From assembly GCA_029938605.1 (NCBI GenBank), contig JAOZUO010000009.1:1-47090 (forward strand): a DNA stretch of 47,090 bases, in the 5' to 3' direction. The translations under genes were made by a program, and so were the position numbers. Under the pieces are notes generated by a model that saw nothing but the letters and a program-made list of their open reading frames with translations, was not told the DNA's origin and ran no database searches. Positions 44,390 to 47,090 of this stretch are shown here, in pieces. Source of the stretch: Deltaproteobacteria bacterium (GTDB taxonomy: Bacteria; Myxococcota_A; Polyangia; HGW-17; JAJRWW01). Each line of letters opens with the position of its first letter. Positions within the stretch are counted from its first letter, which is position 1.

Positions 44390-47090
44390 TCAACGAGCGA
44401 AGCGGTCCTGACCCTTGGTCTGCCACCACTGGTTCCAGCGTTTGAGGGCTCCGTCCCGATCTCGTTTGTCCTGATCGAACCGGAAGCCCAGAGTTTCGCC
44501 TGTGATTTGATGGAGCTCCTGGGAAGCCAGGAACCGGCACTCGGACTCCTTGTGACCCAAGGCGTCGATGAGCCAAAGCACCCGGTGGCGATCTTGGTTC
44601 TTTTCCCACCAGGTCCGCCACCGGCGCCGGGAGTCCCCAAAGGCCTGCTTGGTGATGAGCAGCAGCGCTCGCTGGGCTGCCTCCGCGGTGTCCGTGTCCC
44701 GGTCGGCGGCCAGCTCGATGAGCCGTGACACCGCGTGGGTATCGCGTAGGGCGCCCAGCACCTCGGCCGCACAGCGGCGACGGAAGGGCACCGGTCCCAC
44801 GAGCTCAGCGCGTAGATGCTCCAGAATGGGCCGCAATTCCTGATCCTGCCAGTAGGCCTTGAGCACCTCAGTGGCGACCCGTCGCACCGGTGGAGCGCTG
44901 TCGAAGATCCGGTCGAGCAGCACGTGCAGCACGTCGGGGGCGTGGAGCTCGGAGAAGATGAAGGTCGCGTAGTAACGGACCTCGGGGTTTTCCGATCCCA
45001 GGAGCTTGATCAGGTGCGGCACGCCCTTTTCTCGCATGCGTACCATGAAATGAATCAGGGGCCCGTGGGCGCTCGGCAGGGGAAGCTTGCCATGCTGGCC
45101 CATGCGATCCTGGGCCAACCGGCCGGGGAACCGGAAGGACACGAGCTTGAGGGCCGCCTCGCCCATGGATTGGAGCGCCGCTCCGGCCAGATCGCCCACT
45201 TCACCACCCTTTTCCAGGTCGTCGATGAGAGACCAGACATCCTCGGTGCGAGCTGCTTCGGAGTCGCTGTTTGTGGTTTTTCCCGGGGCGTCCACCTTGA
45301 CCGGAGACTCGCCATCGGTGAGAGCGGTGGGCGTCGCGTCGCTACCAGTGACCACCTCGCCGGCGGCGGATTCGTAGATGGAGGAGTCGCGAGTGGCGCC
45401 GCCGTGGTCGTTGGTGTCGTCTTGGATGTTCGAGTCAGTCAGGCTGTAGTACCCGACGGAGGTGATGGCCCGTCCAGGCTCCGGCATCGCCTCGGCACCC
45501 AGATCCACAGGCGGCTCCTCGGCGGGGCTCGGCTCATGGGAGGACGACACCGTCCTGGGCATCGGTTGATGGTCCACCGGGAGATCGGGGAAAGCCGGTT
45601 GCACTCTGTGCTCGGCCCAATCCGGCGCGGCGGGACTCTCCTGAGGATCGGCCCCTTGATCCACAGGCGGCTCCACCAGAGCGCCGTCCTCCTGGGGAGC
45701 GCGCAGGGTTATAGGTCCTGAGGTCACCGGCGGAGCTTGCCAAGTTTCGTTTCCAGAAGTCACCGATCGGACCAGCGAGGAGACCTTGGCCGACAGCTTG
45801 CCCTGATTGTTTTCCACCGGGGCGCTGGAAGAGTACTGCTGGTGCTTGGCCTTGAGGATCAGTCGCTGAAAAGACTGCGAGATCTGGTTGCTGATGAACA
45901 CCAGGGATTCGGGCAGCCCCGGATCCACCGGGCGGAGCCCGTCGTCTGCATACAGGAAACAGACCACGCGGTTCCGGATCAGCACCGGCATGATAAAAGC
46001 CGATGCGGGCACCGGACGATCCATTTCCGCGAGGAGCCCGAAGTTGATTCCCTCGTCGTAGATGGGACCGAAGTAGTAACCTTTGCTCTCAAGGGTGGAC
46101 CGGAAGATAGAGGGCAGGGTGAGCGGAACCGCCACACTGGCGATTTCGGTGGCGTCTGCGACCCCGTTGAATGTGGATAGGCGCCCTACGGCCTGGTCCT
46201 CGAAGACGGTAAATACGGCTACATACTCAAAGTAGCCGGCCACACTGCGAAGGAGGATCGAAAAGATATCCTCGCGGTTGGTGGTCTCCCCCAGACGCGC
46301 CACTGCATCGTCGAACGACAGAGGGGATGAATCAAAGGGAGCCTCCGGGGCGTCGTCTAGCTCCTGCTCCGGCTCCGGCTCCTGCTCCGGCACTGGTGCG
46401 GTCACTGGCTCCTGCTCCGGCACTGGTGCAGTCACTGGCTCCGGCTCTGGCACTGGTGCGGTCACTGGCTCCGGCACTGGCTCCGGCACTGGCTCCGGCA
46501 CTGGCTCCGGTTCGGGTTCCTGCTCCTGCTCCGGGAGATCCGGAATGTCAAAAGCAGGCATGCCGAGAGCTGTCTGTTTTACGCCAGGCGTCGTGTCGCT
46601 ATTGGGGTCGTCTTGTGCCTGAGCAGAGAGATCGATCTCGCCGGCTGCAGTCTGAGTCGATCTATCGGCCGAGGGCTCCGGCGCGTGATCGGGCGCGTCC
46701 GTTGCTGACCCACCGCCGATTTCACCCGCCGCGGTTTGAGCCATGGGAGTGTAAGGGTTGGGATGGGTCGTTGACTGTCCGAAGGGCTCTGTGGGCGGGA
46801 GGTCCTGGGGTGGCGGCACATGGTTGGGCTGTGTCAGCGGCGGCTTGTTTTCCGCAACGGGCATACCCACCAAGGTCTCGGCCTTACCTCCGGCAAAGGG
46901 ATCGTCCCATGCTGAACCAGCCACGTCGTTTGGGAGCGATTGGATCTCCGCCATCTCTTCTGGGCCGGACGGTGTCTGGGCTTCGGTGGTGGCCGGGGTG
47001 TCGGACTCGGCCGGGGCTTCGGTGGCGGCCTGGGCGTCGGACTCGGCTTGGGCGTCGGACCCGGCCTGGGCGTCGGACCCGGCCTGGGCG
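44390..47090 (-). CDS. GAF-like and HEAT-repeat protein, 5' end cut by window edge
   Basis: The frame is open from 44390 to the right edge, so the true start is outside; an internal ATG at 46954 is only one candidate. From the edge inward: six-residue repeats (AQAGSD), a Pro/Gln/Glu-rich stretch with tandem VPEPE-type repeats (near 46361-46532), a GAF-like domain (TTNREDIFSILLRSVAGYFE; YYFGPIYDEGINFGLLAEMD; FIMPVLIRNRVVCFLYADDG), a long acidic linker, and a C-terminal set of HEAT repeats (GVPHLIKLLGSENPEVRYYA; VPFRRRCAAEVLGALRDTHA). Such GAF-HEAT proteins are found in Myxococcota; function unknown, probably signalling. No signal peptide is seen in the visible part. Confidence 0.8.
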   Translation of the reverse strand, partial: AQAGSDAQAGSDAQAESDAQAATEAPAESDTPATTEAQTPSGPEEMAEIQSLPNDVAGSAWDDPFAGGKAETLVGMPVAENKPPLTQPNHVPPPQDLPPTEPFGQSTTHPNPYTPMAQTAAGEIGGGSATDAPDHAPEPSADRSTQTAAGEIDLSAQAQDDPNSDTTPGVKQTALGMPAFDIPDLPEQEQEPEPEPVPEPVPEPVPEPVTAPVPEPEPVTAPVPEQEPVTAPVPEQEPEPEQELDDAPEAPFDSSPLSFDDAVARLGETTNREDIFSILLRSVAGYFEYVAVFTVFEDQAVGRLSTFNGVADATEIASVAVPLTLPSIFRSTLESKGYYFGPIYDEGINFGLLAEMDRPVPASAFIMPVLIRNRVVCFLYADDGLRPVDPGLPESLVFISNQISQSFQRLILKAKHQQYSSSAPVENNQGKLSAKVSSLVRSVTSGNETWQAPPVTSGPITLRAPQEDGALVEPPVDQGADPQESPAAPDWAEHRVQPAFPDLPVDHQPMPRTVSSSHEPSPAEEPPVDLGAEAMPEPGRAITSVGYYSLTDSNIQDDTNDHGGATRDSSIYESAAGEVVTGSDATPTALTDGESPVKVDAPGKTTNSDSEAARTEDVWSLIDDLEKGGEVGDLAGAALQSMGEAALKLVSFRFPGRLAQDRMGQHGKLPLPSAHGPLIHFMVRMREKGVPHLIKLLGSENPEVRYYATFIFSELHAPDVLHVLLDRIFDSAPPVRRVATEVLKAYWQDQELRPILEHLRAELVGPVPFRRRCAAEVLGALRDTHAVSRLIELAADRDTDTAEAAQRALLLITKQAFGDSRRRWRTWWEKNQDRHRVLWLIDALGHKESECRFLASQELHQITGETLGFRFDQDKRDRDGALKRWNQWWQTKGQDRFAR
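46361..46532. repeat. Nested 30-bp and 12-bp coding tandem repeats
   Basis: Three copies of a 30-bp unit (46381-46470, encoding PEQEPVTAPV-like decapeptides on the minus strand) run into several 12-bp units (VPEP) ending near 46510. In frame, so length changes would keep the protein open. Lies within the linker before the GAF-like domain. Confidence 0.75.

Noticed and set aside
41925-46954. CRISPR-like regular repeats in the right part
   Set aside because: The tandem units are contiguous and in frame within coding sequence, without unique spacers.

Overview
The window is a GC-rich chromosomal segment built around the replication-initiation region of a Gram-negative bacterium. The gene order rpmH-rnpA-yidD-yidC-mnmE running right and dnaA-dnaN-recF-gyrB running left is the classic oriC neighbourhood. 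Many outer-membrane-type lipoproteins, VWA proteins with calcium-binding thrombospondin-3-like repeats, TPR proteins, a receiver-DUF4388 protein, a pilin-like globular domain on a lipoprotein and GTG/TTG starts together suggest Myxococcota or a related deltaproteobacterial lineage. That placement is inference; no rRNA or tRNA is present to test it.

Left arm (1-11111): a partial VWA lipoprotein gene; a two-gene unit of pilin-like lipoprotein and saccharopine-dehydrogenase-like oxidoreductase; an XRE-cupin regulator facing away from it; an unknown secreted protein; DUF72 and RqcH/NFACT genes overlapping end to start; leucyl aminopeptidase; a TPR gene; then a two-gene unit resembling a type III secretion hydrophobic translocator and its class II chaperone.

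Origin (11133-23879): gyrB, recF, dnaN and dnaA are on the minus strand. The dnaA-dnaN gap (407 bp) is AT-rich with DnaA-box variants. Three perfect DnaA boxes lie just upstream of dnaA. A good promoter precedes rpmH. YidC is about 970 residues because a TPR-like region is inserted between its first membrane helix and its periplasmic domain. The jag gene usually found between yidC and mnmE is absent here.

Right arm (23854-47090): a biotin operon (bioF-bioA-bioD) downstream of rsmG, with a near-perfect parS site in the rsmG-bioF gap; a large REC-DUF4388-TM-TPR protein; tsaD-rsmA-DUF2085 joined by ATGA overlaps; an anti-sigma-like TPR protein; rnhB; a small tail-anchored protein; a flippase-like membrane protein; a serine hydrolase; a TPR lipoprotein with a LolB/DUF4292-like lipoprotein; a VWA/TSP3 lipoprotein; and a partial GAF-HEAT protein with proline/glutamate-rich tandem repeats.

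The strongest unexplained structure is a family of about 156-bp palindromic repeats. Two copies begin exactly at a stop codon (31227, 33916). A third, interrupted copy supplies the apparent N-terminal codons of tsaD. Other points of interest are the TPR-YidC fusion, the orphan translocator/chaperone-like pair, and a convergent terminator whose 18-bp perfect stem contains both flanking stop codons.
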